Of a DNA stretch of 64,000 nt, positions 1 to 7,670 are shown in pieces. The DNA is from an uncultured Flavobacteriaceae bacterium. Lineage in GTDB: Bacteria; Bacteroidota; Bacteroidia; Flavobacteriales; Flavobacteriaceae. The position numbers and the translations under genes are program-made. Below the pieces are notes generated by a model. It had not been told where the DNA came from. It worked only from the letters and a program-made list of their open reading frames with translations, and ran no database searches. Each line of letters starts with the position of its first letter. The stretch's first letter is position 1. Where the stretch lies: assembly GCA_947502495.1 (NCBI GenBank), contig CANNAC010000013.1, positions 1 through 64,000 of the forward strand. The letters are read 5' to 3'.

Positions 1-70
1 TAGAAAAATCCGGTAAATTCTATTTTTAGTTATTCAGTTTTTTGGGAGTTAGGATTATGGAGCAGTTTTT

Positions 71-205
71 TATAACGTGTTTGTATATGGAAAGTTGCGT
101 GTTTGCGTGCGAGGATTTTCCGAAGGAAAATCAGACGTAGCAAACGTGCAACGACCTTTGTTTAAGCCAAAACCAGCAATTTTTTATATACGGTGTTGGC
201 GTTAG
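71..205 (-). other. attC-like folded recombination site at the 3' end of a gene cassette
   Basis: Read on the minus strand, this non-coding stretch follows the DUF695-like gene. It begins with TAACGCCAAC (204-195), continues to GTATAT, then holds a long imperfect hairpin and ends with ATATACAAACACG (88-76). The central hairpin has 28-nt arms at 94-121 and 125-152 closed by a 3-nt loop. ATATAC at 186-191 pairs with GTATAT at 83-88. The missing outer partner of TAACGCCAAC is found at the other end of the gene (714-723), exactly as in inserted integron cassettes, whose attC is split on insertion. The crossover is inferred between plus bases 75 and 76 (minus G|TT). The R-box core (GTTGG/CCAAC) fits the integron consensus only partly. 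Confidence 0.6.
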
Positions 206-723
206 TTTTTTTATTTAAACGATTTATAAGTATACCAATTTTGGTCAGTTTTGTTATAAGTCGTTAGCTCATATTTCGGATATTTCTTTTTTAATTTTTC
301 CAACCTCACATTAAATTCTGCTAAATCTTTTGTGTAAATCACAAATTCTCGAAATCCAGAAGTCGTAATAGTAATTGGAACAATTGAATTCAAGTCCGAT
401 TCTAAAAAATCAAATATATCATCTTCGAGATTATCCAATTCAGGTTCGTTTTCAATGTCAGGTAATCCGTCAGCATTTGGCGATAACATTTTGAAAGCAA
501 TTCCGCAATTCCTTGAATAATTTTTATTTCCAGCTATTTTGTCGCACGCAACGTTTTTCCGCACAAACATTGGTTTTCCATTATTTTCTCCAGTCAAAAC
601 ACTCCAACTTTCGGGAATTTCAGTTATTAATTCCGATGAATTTGATTCGTTTTTTTTCTTAAATAGATTGTCAAAAAATCCCATAATTATAATTTCTGTT
701 CGGTTTTCTCAAATTAACGCCAA
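76..723 (-). mobile_element. putative single-gene integron-like cassette (648 bp)
   Basis: The unit is bounded by the 8-bp direct repeat AACGTGTT at 74-81 and 722-729 and contains one gene plus a folded 3' site. Circularised in silico, its ends join as CACG|TTGGCGTTAA, which pairs with TTAACGCCAA just after the gene, so the free circle would carry a complete palindromic site. The flanks joined without the cassette give TATAAC-AC-GTTATA, a perfect 6-bp inverted repeat around 2 nt, which looks like an empty target site. The tyrosine recombinase gene ends 43 bp upstream of the insertion point. Calling it a cassette is inference from this symmetry; no second cassette is visible because the window ends at 1. 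Confidence 0.55.
211..684 (-). CDS. DUF695-like protein, cassette-borne
   Basis: A 157-aa soluble protein with no signal peptide or membrane segment. From memory the sequence resembles the DUF695 family of unknown function: a short basic amino terminus (GFFDNLFKKK), a central segment with the ENNGKPMFVRKN stretch, and a C-terminal half rich in charged residues ending YTYKSFK. It is the only gene inside the 648-bp cassette-like unit. Its start lies about 40 bp inside the unit and its stop lies 6 bp from the folded end, the tight packing typical of cassette genes. No promoter of its own was recognised, so transcription may read through from the recombinase gene. The function is unknown; the family call is moderately sure and no catalytic motif is evident. 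Confidence 0.75.
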   Translation of the reverse strand: MGFFDNLFKKKNESNSSELITEIPESWSVLTGENNGKPMFVRKNVACDKIAGNKNYSRNCGIAFKMLSPNADGLPDIENEPELDNLEDDIFDFLESDLNSIVPITITTSGFREFVIYTKDLAEFNVRLEKLKKKYPKYELTTYNKTDQNWYTYKSFK

Positions 724-745
724 CGTGTTATATCATCACATTTAT
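706..745 (-). other. attI-like junction between recombinase gene and cassette
   Basis: On the minus strand the sequence reads GATATAACACG|TTGGCGTTAA, the bar marking the inferred crossover between plus bases 723 and 724. The left half (ATAACACG) resembles the end of the cassette's folded site (AAACACG). The right half belongs to the cassette and complements the TAACGCCAAC after its gene. The junction sits 43 bp past the recombinase stop codon, so the recombinase and cassette point the same way. This is opposite to classical class 1 integrons, where intI is divergent. Confidence 0.5.
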
Positions 746-766
746 TGATTATATCCCGTAAATAGG

Positions 767-1933
767 TCAGGATATCGTTAGTTTTGTGTTGATGTTATCC
801 TGTAAAGATAATTTTTTTAAAGCATTATCCAAAGGGCTCTTTATTTGTTGTAAATCTTTTCTAGATACATGTGTATAAATCATTGTGGTTTCTGGTCTGC
901 TGTGGCCTAGTAGTTCTTGTATGTAACGAATATCTGTTCCTTGTTCTAACATATGTGTGGCATAACTATGACGTAAAGTATGTGGTGTTACAGGTTTTAG
1001 TATTCCTGCAGCTTTAGTGTTTCTTGCAAGAAATGCACGAATAGATCCTGGGCTATATTTGCCTCCTTTTGGGTTCTCTATAAAATATTTTTTTGGTGCA
1101 TAGGTATTATGATAATTTTTTAATAATGGGAAAAGACTTTCGGCGATAGTAGTGTATCTGTCTTTTCTACCTTTTGAGTTTTTTACATATAACTGCTTTC
1201 TTTTAAAATCAAAATCACTAAGTTTTAAATCTATAATTTCTCCTATGCGTAACCCAGAGCCATAAAGCATTGCTATAATGGTACGGTGTTTTAAGTTTTT
1301 TGTTACTTGTAATATGGAAAACACTTCTTCTATACTTAATACAATTGGAAGTTTTTTGTCTTTTTTAGGCATATAGATTTTATCTGTATCTATAGAACAT
1401 GCAGGATAGAAATATGCAAAATGCTTAAAACCACTTACCATTTGTCTATGTGTACTAATGGCATAGTTTAATTTATCAACAGTCCATTCTATATAATGCC
1501 TTACATCATTTTCATTAAGATCGTTTACAGGTTTTGCATCTGTAAATCGTAAAAATTCGAGTATAAAACCACCATAAGCCGCAATTGTACTCGAGCTAAA
1601 TCTTTTACCTTTCAAAAAATCGATAAAGTGGCGGTAGACTTCTGTTTTTTCTTTATTGAGAGGATTAAGTTCTACTTTAATACCTTTAGTGTATCGTTGA
1701 ATACCATTTTTAGTAGGCGTTTCTAAAAGGCGGAAGTTCTCTTTTTTAATATGAATTTTAAGGTCTTCTAGTCTAACCTCGTCGTAATAGATATAAAACG
1801 TTCTATGCGTTTTTGTCCAATAAACACCATTAAACTTTTTAATATATTCTTTAACTTCAAAATTATAAGTAAATTTAATTGCGATGCAACTTTTTGCATT
1901 ATGTGTAAATGGTTCTAGTGTGATGGAAGTCAT
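767..1933 (-). CDS. tyrosine recombinase/integrase, candidate cassette integrase
   Basis: A 388-aa site-specific recombinase. The catalytic set is complete: R229 (GSGLRIGE), K254 (SKGRKDR), H318 and R321 (HTLRHSYATHML), H344 (LLGHSRPETT) and nucleophile Y353 (MIYTHVS). A SAM-like core-binding domain covers about 95-190 and the catalytic domain about 195-360. The first 90 residues are an extra domain not found in XerC/XerD. The tail has IKSPLDNAL directly after the catalytic Tyr, which resembles the SPLD tail of integron integrases. However, the long IntI-specific insertion before the HTLRH motif is absent: only a short loop separates the Lys hairpin from HTLRHS. It is therefore not a standard IntI. 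It stands immediately upstream of a cassette-like unit and is the obvious candidate to act on it, which is inference. Confidence 0.92.
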   Translation of the reverse strand: MTSITLEPFTHNAKSCIAIKFTYNFEVKEYIKKFNGVYWTKTHRTFYIYYDEVRLEDLKIHIKKENFRLLETPTKNGIQRYTKGIKVELNPLNKEKTEVYRHFIDFLKGKRFSSSTIAAYGGFILEFLRFTDAKPVNDLNENDVRHYIEWTVDKLNYAISTHRQMVSGFKHFAYFYPACSIDTDKIYMPKKDKKLPIVLSIEEVFSILQVTKNLKHRTIIAMLYGSGLRIGEIIDLKLSDFDFKRKQLYVKNSKGRKDRYTTIAESLFPLLKNYHNTYAPKKYFIENPKGGKYSPGSIRAFLARNTKAAGILKPVTPHTLRHSYATHMLEQGTDIRYIQELLGHSRPETTMIYTHVSRKDLQQIKSPLDNALKKLSLQDNINTKLTIS

Positions 1934-1965
1934 ATGGTTATAATAAAAGAAATATAACTAAAGAT

Positions 1966-2001
1966 ATAAAAAAAAGCCCACCAATTTTTTGATGGGCTTT
2001 C
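1966..2001 (-). terminator. rho-independent terminator of the glycosyltransferase gene
   Basis: AAAGCCCA (1973-1980) pairs with TGGGCTTT (1993-2000). On the minus strand the stem is followed by a run of T. It lies about 70 bp past the stop of the GT2 gene and just upstream of the recombinase start, isolating the two. Confidence 0.8.
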
Positions 2002-2067
2002 CAAAATAGCTTTTATTTTTCTGTATTTGGTTACAGAACTTAATAGAAAAAAAATAGGTTCTATCCA

Positions 2068-3474
2068 TTAACGTGTTAACCAACCTCTTTTATTGGCTGT
2101 AGCAATGGCATAAGGTGTAATCCAAAATAAACCAAAAGTGTATAGAATACTATAGGTATATGCCCAAAACCCTTGAGTTGTTTTATATCTATTGGTAAAG
2201 AATAACAATGAAAAAGTAGATATAATAGAAATACTAACCAAAGTAGAACCTACAAATAATAATGGATGTATCAAGATAAAGAATAACATAAAAATTAATA
2301 ATGGAAAGCTCATCACTATTCTAGAAAAATGACTAATAAATAATAAGCGCGTTCCCATTTTTTCGCCTTCTCTAAAGTTGGTAAAAATGTATTTCGACAT
2401 TTCTAGATTCTCACGCACATTACTACGTCCCCAACGTATAAACATTTTATATAAACCTAAATATTCTTCAGGAACATTGGTGTAGGCAACCGCATTTTTT
2501 TGAAATAGTACGTGTTTTCCTTGTTTTAAAATCATGTTTGTCATGGCACGATCTTCACCAATATCCGATGGTTGCCCCATAAAGGTTTGGTTTATCCATT
2601 CTGGTAAACATTTAAATACCGCAGTGCTTCTATATGCCGCTAATGCTCCAGGTGTACATAATACCGAATTCAAATTACTTTCTGCCGAGCGTACAAATTC
2701 AAAACTCATCACAAAACTTACATCTAGCATTTTTGGAAGCATTTCTTTTTTGTTATTTAAAACGCGTATGTTTCCTGCAACTGCTCCGCATTGTTCGTTA
2801 TTTACAAACGGACTCACTAAGTTTCTAAGCGTATCTTCTGTAACAACAGAATCACTATCTACAGTCACGTAAATATCTCCGGTTCCTAAATTAAAGCCAC
2901 GATAAAGCGCTTGGCGTTTCCCTTGATTTTCTGGTTGCTGGTAGATTTCTAATTGATCTCCTAATTTATTTTTGGCATCTAGCATCCAGTCCCAAGTATC
3001 ATCCTTACTGCCATCATCTATAGATATAATCTGAATTTTATGTTTTGGATAATTACTTTTTACTAGACTCATTAAGGTATCCCAAACTTGTTTTCCTTCA
3101 TTGTAAGCAGGTACAATTACCGTACAGGTAGGTAATTCTTTGTCGGTTACAGAAGCAACCGGTTTATATTTTATGTAGTTATATGCGGTATATATAAAGA
3201 ATAGCAGCTTATAAGCAAAAAGACTTGCTGCAATAAGTATAAAAGTTACACCTAAAGAAGATCCCATGTTCTTGGTGTTAAACGTTTCAAAATCGGAATG
3301 AAAAACATAGAAGAAGTAAATGCCTATAAATAGAAGTAAGAAAGTACTTAAGAGTACCAATCTATTTAGCGGGTTTTCTACTTTTCTGTTCGCTTGAAAA
3401 AAGGGAGGTAAAATAGAATTTCGTTTTTTTGAATTTGTTGAAGGTGTACTAGAATTCGTTGGTTTTGTATTCAT
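2068..3474 (-). CDS. membrane-bound processive GT2 glycosyltransferase (NodC/HasA/PgaC-like)
   Basis: A 468-aa inner-membrane polysaccharide synthase of glycosyltransferase family 2. Two membrane segments (about 38-58 and 75-97) precede the cytosolic catalytic domain, which starts at TCTVIVPAYNEG near 117. Key motifs are DDGS at 153-156, DSDS at 206-209 (nucleotide-sugar and metal binding), GEDR at 306-309 (catalytic base) and IRWGRSN at 346-352, standing in for the Q/RxxRW acceptor motif of processive enzymes. Three to four further membrane segments follow 378. This architecture belongs to chitin-oligosaccharide, hyaluronan and PNAG synthases; the sugar cannot be told from sequence. No deacetylase or export partner lies beside it, so it seems to work alone or with unlinked genes. 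It is monocistronic, with its own terminator. Confidence 0.85.
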   Translation of the reverse strand: MNTKPTNSSTPSTNSKKRNSILPPFFQANRKVENPLNRLVLLSTFLLLFIGIYFFYVFHSDFETFNTKNMGSSLGVTFILIAASLFAYKLLFFIYTAYNYIKYKPVASVTDKELPTCTVIVPAYNEGKQVWDTLMSLVKSNYPKHKIQIISIDDGSKDDTWDWMLDAKNKLGDQLEIYQQPENQGKRQALYRGFNLGTGDIYVTVDSDSVVTEDTLRNLVSPFVNNEQCGAVAGNIRVLNNKKEMLPKMLDVSFVMSFEFVRSAESNLNSVLCTPGALAAYRSTAVFKCLPEWINQTFMGQPSDIGEDRAMTNMILKQGKHVLFQKNAVAYTNVPEEYLGLYKMFIRWGRSNVRENLEMSKYIFTNFREGEKMGTRLLFISHFSRIVMSFPLLIFMLFFILIHPLLFVGSTLVSISIISTFSLLFFTNRYKTTQGFWAYTYSILYTFGLFWITPYAIATANKRGWLTR

Positions 3475-3635
3475 AAATCTATTTGGATGTGTGGGATTAA
3501 ATAAGATTTACGTGGCAGGTTTTAATTTAGATGTTTATAGCTATGGATTTAAGATAAATTTATAATTTGATTCCATTTAGGGTATACATTTGTAATTTGA
3601 AAATGAGAATAGTATACCATATAATTTGTAGAAAT

Positions 3636-3673
3636 AAAAAAACCCAAATAGAAATGAATCTATTTGGGTTTGT
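3636..3673 (-). terminator. terminator of pnp
   Basis: AACCCAAATA (3641-3650) pairs with TATTTGGGTT (3661-3670), followed on the minus strand by a T run (3640 downward). It is about 20 bp past the pnp stop. Confidence 0.85.
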
Positions 3674-3692
3674 GTTTTAAGTTTAAAAAGAA

Positions 3693-5933
3693 TTAATCTT
3701 TTTTATCTTCTCTTGGTTTTCTATCATCACGACCTCTATTGTCACGAGAACCACGATTATCACGTCCACCAGAACGTTTATCATCTCTTGGTGGTCTTGC
3801 TACATAACCTTCCGGTTTTGGTAACAAAGCTTTTCTAGAAACTTTTTCTTTACGTGTTCTTGGATCTTGTCCAAAATACTTCACATCAAATACGTCACCC
3901 ATGTTTACAACATCGGTTACATTTTCTGTACGTTCCCAAGCTAATTCACTTACGTGTAATAACACTTCGTTTCCTGGAGCATCCATATACTCAACAACAG
4001 CACCAAAATCTAACATTTTGATTACTTTTACTTCGTATACGCTACCAACTGTTGGTTTAAATAAGATAGCATCTATTTTTGCCATAACAGCATCAATACC
4101 TTTTTTACCTACACCTAAAATTTCAACAATACCTTCTTCAGTAACAGGATCCTCGTTAATAACGATTGTAGTCTCTGTTTCTTTTTGCATTTCCTGAATT
4201 ACTTTTCCACCAGGTCCAATTAAGGCTCCGATAAATTCATTAGGAACACGTCTTGTTATCATTGTAGGAGCATGCTCTTTTACTTCTGCATTTGGCGTAG
4301 CAATAGTATCTGTCAATTTCTCTAAAATGTGTAAACGACCAGCACGTGCTTGTTGTAACGCATTTACAAGAATTTCGTAAGAAAGACCTTTTACTTTAAT
4401 ATCCATTTGACAAGCAGTAATACCATCAGCAGTACCAGTTACTTTAAAATCCATATCTCCTAAGTGATCTTCATCTCCTAAAATATCCGATAATACAGCG
4501 TATTTTCCAGAAGCAGTATCTGAAATTAATCCCATTGCAATACCAGAAACAGGTTTTGTCATTTTTACACCAGCATCCATAAGTGCCATAGTACCAGAAC
4601 AAACTGTTGCCATAGAAGACGAACCGTTAGATTCTAATACTTCAGATACTACTCTTACTGTGTAAGGGCAATCTGCAGGAATCATTCCTTTTAATGCACG
4701 TTGTGCTAAGTTACCATGTCCAACTTCTCTACGAGATGTTCCACGAATTGGTCTTGCTTCTCCAGTACAAAAAGGAGGGAAGTTATAGTGTAAATAGAAA
4801 CGTTCTTCACCTTCTTTAGAAGGCATATCTATTTGATTTGCATCTCTAGAAGTTCCTAAAGTTACCGTTGCTAAAGCTTGTGTTTCTCCACGAGTAAAGA
4901 TTGCAGAACCATGTGTGGATGGTAAGTAATCTACTTCACACCAGATTGGTCTGATCTCATCGGTTTTACGACCATCTAAACGTAAACCTTCATTTAAGGT
5001 TAAGTCGCGAATGGCAGCTTTTTCCGCTTTACGGTAATAGTCAGAAACTAAACCACCGTAATCTGCTAATTCTTCTTCCGAAAAAGTAGCTTTAATATCT
5101 TCTTTTATTTGTTGAAAAGCAGCACTTCTTTCATGCTTAGCAGATCCAGCTTTTGCAATAGCATACACTTTATCGTAAGCCATATCATGCACTTTCTTTT
5201 CTAAATCTGTATCTTCTCTTTCTGGCTCATATTCACGAACTTCTTTTTTTCCAAATGCTTCCGCTAATCTTACTTGCGCAGCACATTGTACTTTAATAGC
5301 TTCGTGAGCAAACTTAATTGCATCTGCCATTTCTTCTTCAGAAATTTCATCCATTTCACCTTCTACCATCATTACTGAATCTGCAGAAGCACCAATCATC
5401 ATGTCTAAATCAGACAATTCCATTTGTGCTGGTGTTGGGTTGATAACAAATTCACCGTCTACACGACCAACTCTAGCTTCAGAGATAGCACATTCAAAAG
5501 GGAAATCTGATAATTGAATAGCTGCCGAAGCTGCTAATCCTGCCATTGCATCTGGCATAACATTTTCGTCATGAGACATTAACTGAATCATCACCTGTGT
5601 TTCCGAATGATAATCTTTTGGGAATAACGGACGTAAAACTCTATCCACTAAACGCATCGTTAATACTTCACCATCACTAGGTCTTGCTTCTCTTTTGAAG
5701 AAACCACCTGGATAACGACCTGCAGCGGCAAATTTTTCTCTATAATCTACTGTTAAAGGTAGAAAGTTAAGATCTTTCTGTTCGTAATTGGAAACTACTG
5801 TACATAATAACATACATTTTCCCGATTGCACAACAACGCTACCATGAGCTTGTTTTGCTAATTTTCCGGTTTCGATAGAAATTTCTCTACCATCACCAAG
5901 GTCTATGACCTCTCTAAATACTTTTGGAATCAT
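3693..5933 (-). CDS. pnp: polynucleotide phosphorylase
   Basis: A 746-aa phosphorolytic 3'-5' exoribonuclease that degrades mRNA and can add 3' tails. Two RNase PH domains are separated by an alpha-helical linker (about residues 230-300). The second core carries the phosphate-site region seen as [17 protein letters not shown]. It is followed by a KH domain ([20 protein letters not shown], GxxG loop) and an S1 domain. The carboxy end is a disordered Arg/Gly/Asp-rich tail (repeated RDNRG units) typical of Bacteroidota Pnp, replacing the RNase E-related tail features known elsewhere. It lies 165 bp downstream of rpsO, the same order as in enterobacteria, but a terminator hairpin stands between them, so pnp may be expressed partly by read-through or from its own promoter. 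Confidence 0.98.
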   Translation of the reverse strand: MIPKVFREVIDLGDGREISIETGKLAKQAHGSVVVQSGKCMLLCTVVSNYEQKDLNFLPLTVDYREKFAAAGRYPGGFFKREARPSDGEVLTMRLVDRVLRPLFPKDYHSETQVMIQLMSHDENVMPDAMAGLAASAAIQLSDFPFECAISEARVGRVDGEFVINPTPAQMELSDLDMMIGASADSVMMVEGEMDEISEEEMADAIKFAHEAIKVQCAAQVRLAEAFGKKEVREYEPEREDTDLEKKVHDMAYDKVYAIAKAGSAKHERSAAFQQIKEDIKATFSEEELADYGGLVSDYYRKAEKAAIRDLTLNEGLRLDGRKTDEIRPIWCEVDYLPSTHGSAIFTRGETQALATVTLGTSRDANQIDMPSKEGEERFYLHYNFPPFCTGEARPIRGTSRREVGHGNLAQRALKGMIPADCPYTVRVVSEVLESNGSSSMATVCSGTMALMDAGVKMTKPVSGIAMGLISDTASGKYAVLSDILGDEDHLGDMDFKVTGTADGITACQMDIKVKGLSYEILVNALQQARAGRLHILEKLTDTIATPNAEVKEHAPTMITRRVPNEFIGALIGPGGKVIQEMQKETETTIVINEDPVTEEGIVEILGVGKKGIDAVMAKIDAILFKPTVGSVYEVKVIKMLDFGAVVEYMDAPGNEVLLHVSELAWERTENVTDVVNMGDVFDVKYFGQDPRTRKEKVSRKALLPKPEGYVARPPRDDKRSGGRDNRGSRDNRGRDDRKPREDKKD

Positions 5934-6057
5934 AAATAAGTTTTAATACTAATTAAACATTGGTAGTTGTGTTGTGTAGTTGTTGTGGCCAATGAAAAAC
6001 TGTAATTTAGCTTCTTCAATATTGGAGTTTAGACTCTTCCAAAACGAGTTAGTTTAT

Positions 6058-6088
6058 ACCAAAAAACCACGCCGTTAAGCGTGGTCTT
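6058..6088 (-). terminator. terminator between rpsO and pnp
   Basis: ACCACGC (6066-6072) pairs with GCGTGGT (6079-6085); on the minus strand six Ts follow. It lies directly after the rpsO stop and should limit transcription into pnp. Confidence 0.8.
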
Positions 6089-6098
6089 TGTATCGAGA

Positions 6099-6368
6099 TT
6101 ATTTTCTTAATCCTAATTCTTTTACTATTGCACGATATCTTAAGACATCTTTCTTAGTTAAGTAATCTAGTAAGCTTCTTCTTTTTCCTACTAACATTAC
6201 TAACGAACGCTCTGTATTATAATCTTTACGATTACTTTTTAAGTGTTGTGTTAAATGCTCAATTCTTTTTGTAAATAATGCAATCTGTCCTTCTGCAGAA
6301 CCAGTGTTTTTTGCATTACCACCGTGTTTTTTAAATAATTCTTCTTTTGCTTTTTGATCTAAATACAT
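6099..6368 (-). CDS. rpsO: 30S ribosomal protein S15
   Basis: An 89-aa small-subunit protein that binds the central domain of 16S rRNA. The start was set at the ATG giving MYLDQKAKEELFKKHG, because 89 aa is the family's normal length. An upstream GTG 33 bases earlier would add 11 unconserved residues. S15 signatures are present: the N-terminal helix, GSAEGQIALFTKRIEHLTQHL, and the DYNTERSLVMLVGKRRSLLDYL segment with conserved rRNA-contact residues. It is upstream of pnp in the same direction, a widely kept pairing. Confidence 0.97.
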   Translation of the reverse strand: MYLDQKAKEELFKKHGGNAKNTGSAEGQIALFTKRIEHLTQHLKSNRKDYNTERSLVMLVGKRRSLLDYLTKKDVLRYRAIVKELGLRK

Positions 6369-6461
6369 GCTAATATTATTGTAAATGATTTTTATGTACA
6401 CGAAAGCCTATCTTTCGAGCGGCAAATATAGTTATTTTTATTTATATAGATATATAAAAAA

Positions 6462-6499
6462 TAAAAAAGACCTTTATTATTACAAAATAAAGGCCTTGT
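6462..6499 (-). terminator. terminator of accD
   Basis: AAGACCTTTATT (6468-6479) pairs with AATAAAGGCCTT (6486-6497) with one G-T wobble; on the minus strand it ends in a run of T. It is 20 bp past the accD stop. Confidence 0.85.
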
Positions 6500-6517
6500 T
6501 TGTTAGTGTGTTAATCT

Positions 6518-7375
6518 TTAAGCTCTTAAAGGTTGGTTTTGTACCAAGTCTATATAAAGATTCACTCTGTTTTTTAATTCTTTTCTATGTGTAATAAAGT
6601 CTAGGAAACCATGTTCTAATAAAAACTCTGAGGTTTGGAAACCTTCTGGTAATTCTTTTCCTGTGGTATCTCTTACAATTCTTGGTCCGGCAAACCCAAT
6701 TAGTGCTCCTGGTTCTGCAATGTTAATATCTCCTAACATAGCAAAAGAAGCTGTTGTTCCTCCAGTAGTTGGATCTGTACATAGCGAAATATAAGGTATT
6801 CCTGCATCGGCAAGTTGTGCCAGTTTTACAGAAGTTTTTGCTAATTGCATTAAGGATAATGCTGCTTCCATCATACGTGCGCCTCCAGATTTGGAGATAA
6901 TCATGAAAGGTAGTTTGTTTTTTAGTGCGTAATCTGCTGCGCGCGCTATTTTTTCTCCTACCACACTTCCCATAGATCCACCAATAAAACTAAAATCCAT
7001 TGCTGCAATCACTAAATCATTACCTTTAGATTTACCAACTGCTGTACGTACTGCGTCTTTTAATTTGGTTTTTTCTTGTGCCGCTTTTAAACGATCTGGG
7101 TACTTTTTTGTGTCTTCAAATTTTAAAGGATCTTTAGATTCTAGTTTCGTATCTAACTCTTTATATTTATTATCATCAAAAAGTATTTCGAAATATTCGT
7201 TACTACCAATTCTTACATGGTACCCGTCTTCTGGACTAACGTAAAAGTTTTTTTCTAGTTCTTTTGCGTCTACTATTTTACCTGTTGGTGATTTATACCA
7301 AAGGCCTTTAGGTGTGTCTTTTTTTTCTTGTGTAGAGGTGGTTATACCTTTTTCTTTTCTTTTAAACCAAGCCAT
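6518..7375 (-). CDS. accD: acetyl-CoA carboxylase carboxyltransferase subunit beta
   Basis: A 285-aa subunit of the carboxyltransferase half of acetyl-CoA carboxylase, which with AccA moves the carboxyl group from biotin to acetyl-CoA, the first step of fatty-acid synthesis. The crotonase-like core is clear ([56 protein letters not shown]). The amino end aligns with the usual Cys4 zinc ribbon ([18 protein letters not shown], then [11 protein letters not shown]), but all four cysteine positions are replaced: S29, G32, S47 and D50. The ribbon therefore cannot bind zinc in the usual way. From memory this is common in relatives, so it is more likely a lineage trait than decay. It is monocistronic, with a terminator on each side. 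Confidence 0.96.
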   Translation of the reverse strand: MAWFKRKEKGITTSTQEKKDTPKGLWYKSPTGKIVDAKELEKNFYVSPEDGYHVRIGSNEYFEILFDDNKYKELDTKLESKDPLKFEDTKKYPDRLKAAQEKTKLKDAVRTAVGKSKGNDLVIAAMDFSFIGGSMGSVVGEKIARAADYALKNKLPFMIISKSGGARMMEAALSLMQLAKTSVKLAQLADAGIPYISLCTDPTTGGTTASFAMLGDINIAEPGALIGFAGPRIVRDTTGKELPEGFQTSEFLLEHGFLDFITHRKELKNRVNLYIDLVQNQPLRA

Positions 7376-7516
7376 ATCGATTTACGATTTTAGTTTTTCT
7401 AAAATTAATTTAGTTTGTTCTTATTATAAATAAATAAGTAAGCAAAATTACTCATTTTATTAATACAACTCCAAAATAGATGTCGCTATCTTGTTTTCTT
7501 GCATTATTAAAGCATT

Positions 7517-7568
7517 AAAAAATCCGTTTAAGTACTGATTGTATTCAGTTTAAACGGATTTTTTATTT
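7517..7568 (-). terminator. terminator of fbaA
   Basis: AATCCGTTTAA and TTAAACGGATT form a near-perfect stem (7521-7531 with 7549-7560), flanked by A and T runs so that it could work in both directions. The gene that ends here is fbaA, about 100 bp upstream on the minus strand. Confidence 0.75.
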
Positions 7569-7584
7569 TAGTAATTACCTCAAT

Positions 7585-7663
7585 TTGCGTTAAGGATGGA
7601 ACGGTTTGTCTGAGCTCCTCGCAGAGAGCGAGTAGTGACAGCCTGACCCTTGGGTAACGCCAA
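7585..7663 (-). repeat. structured intergenic repeat bounded by GCGTTA/TAACGC
   Basis: About 80 bases between fbaA and its terminator. The outer ends GCGTTA (7587-7592) and TAACGC (7655-7660) pair. Inside is a CTCGC-AGAGA-GCGAG hairpin (7618-7632) and a conserved-looking AGCCTGACCC block. From memory similar GCGTTA...TAACGCC blocks are dispersed in flavobacterial genomes and may match the Flavo-1 RNA motif, but this could not be checked. Being downstream of fbaA on the same strand, it would sit in that mRNA's 3' untranslated region. Confidence 0.55.
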
Positions 7664-7670
7664 AATAATT

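Noticed and set aside
714-732. Treating the TAACGCC words at 195-204, 714-723 and 7655-7661 as one repeat family.
   Set aside because: The 7585-7663 element shares only this 7-base word; its internal structure differs from the cassette site.
767-1933. Calling the recombinase an integron integrase (IntI).
   Set aside because: The tail resembles IntI, but the IntI-specific insertion before the HTLRH motif is absent and there is an extra amino domain; only the neutral call is supported.
2534-2872. Open frame on plus inside the glycosyltransferase gene.
   Set aside because: It is antisense to a strongly conserved GT2 coding region, with no domain or leader of its own.
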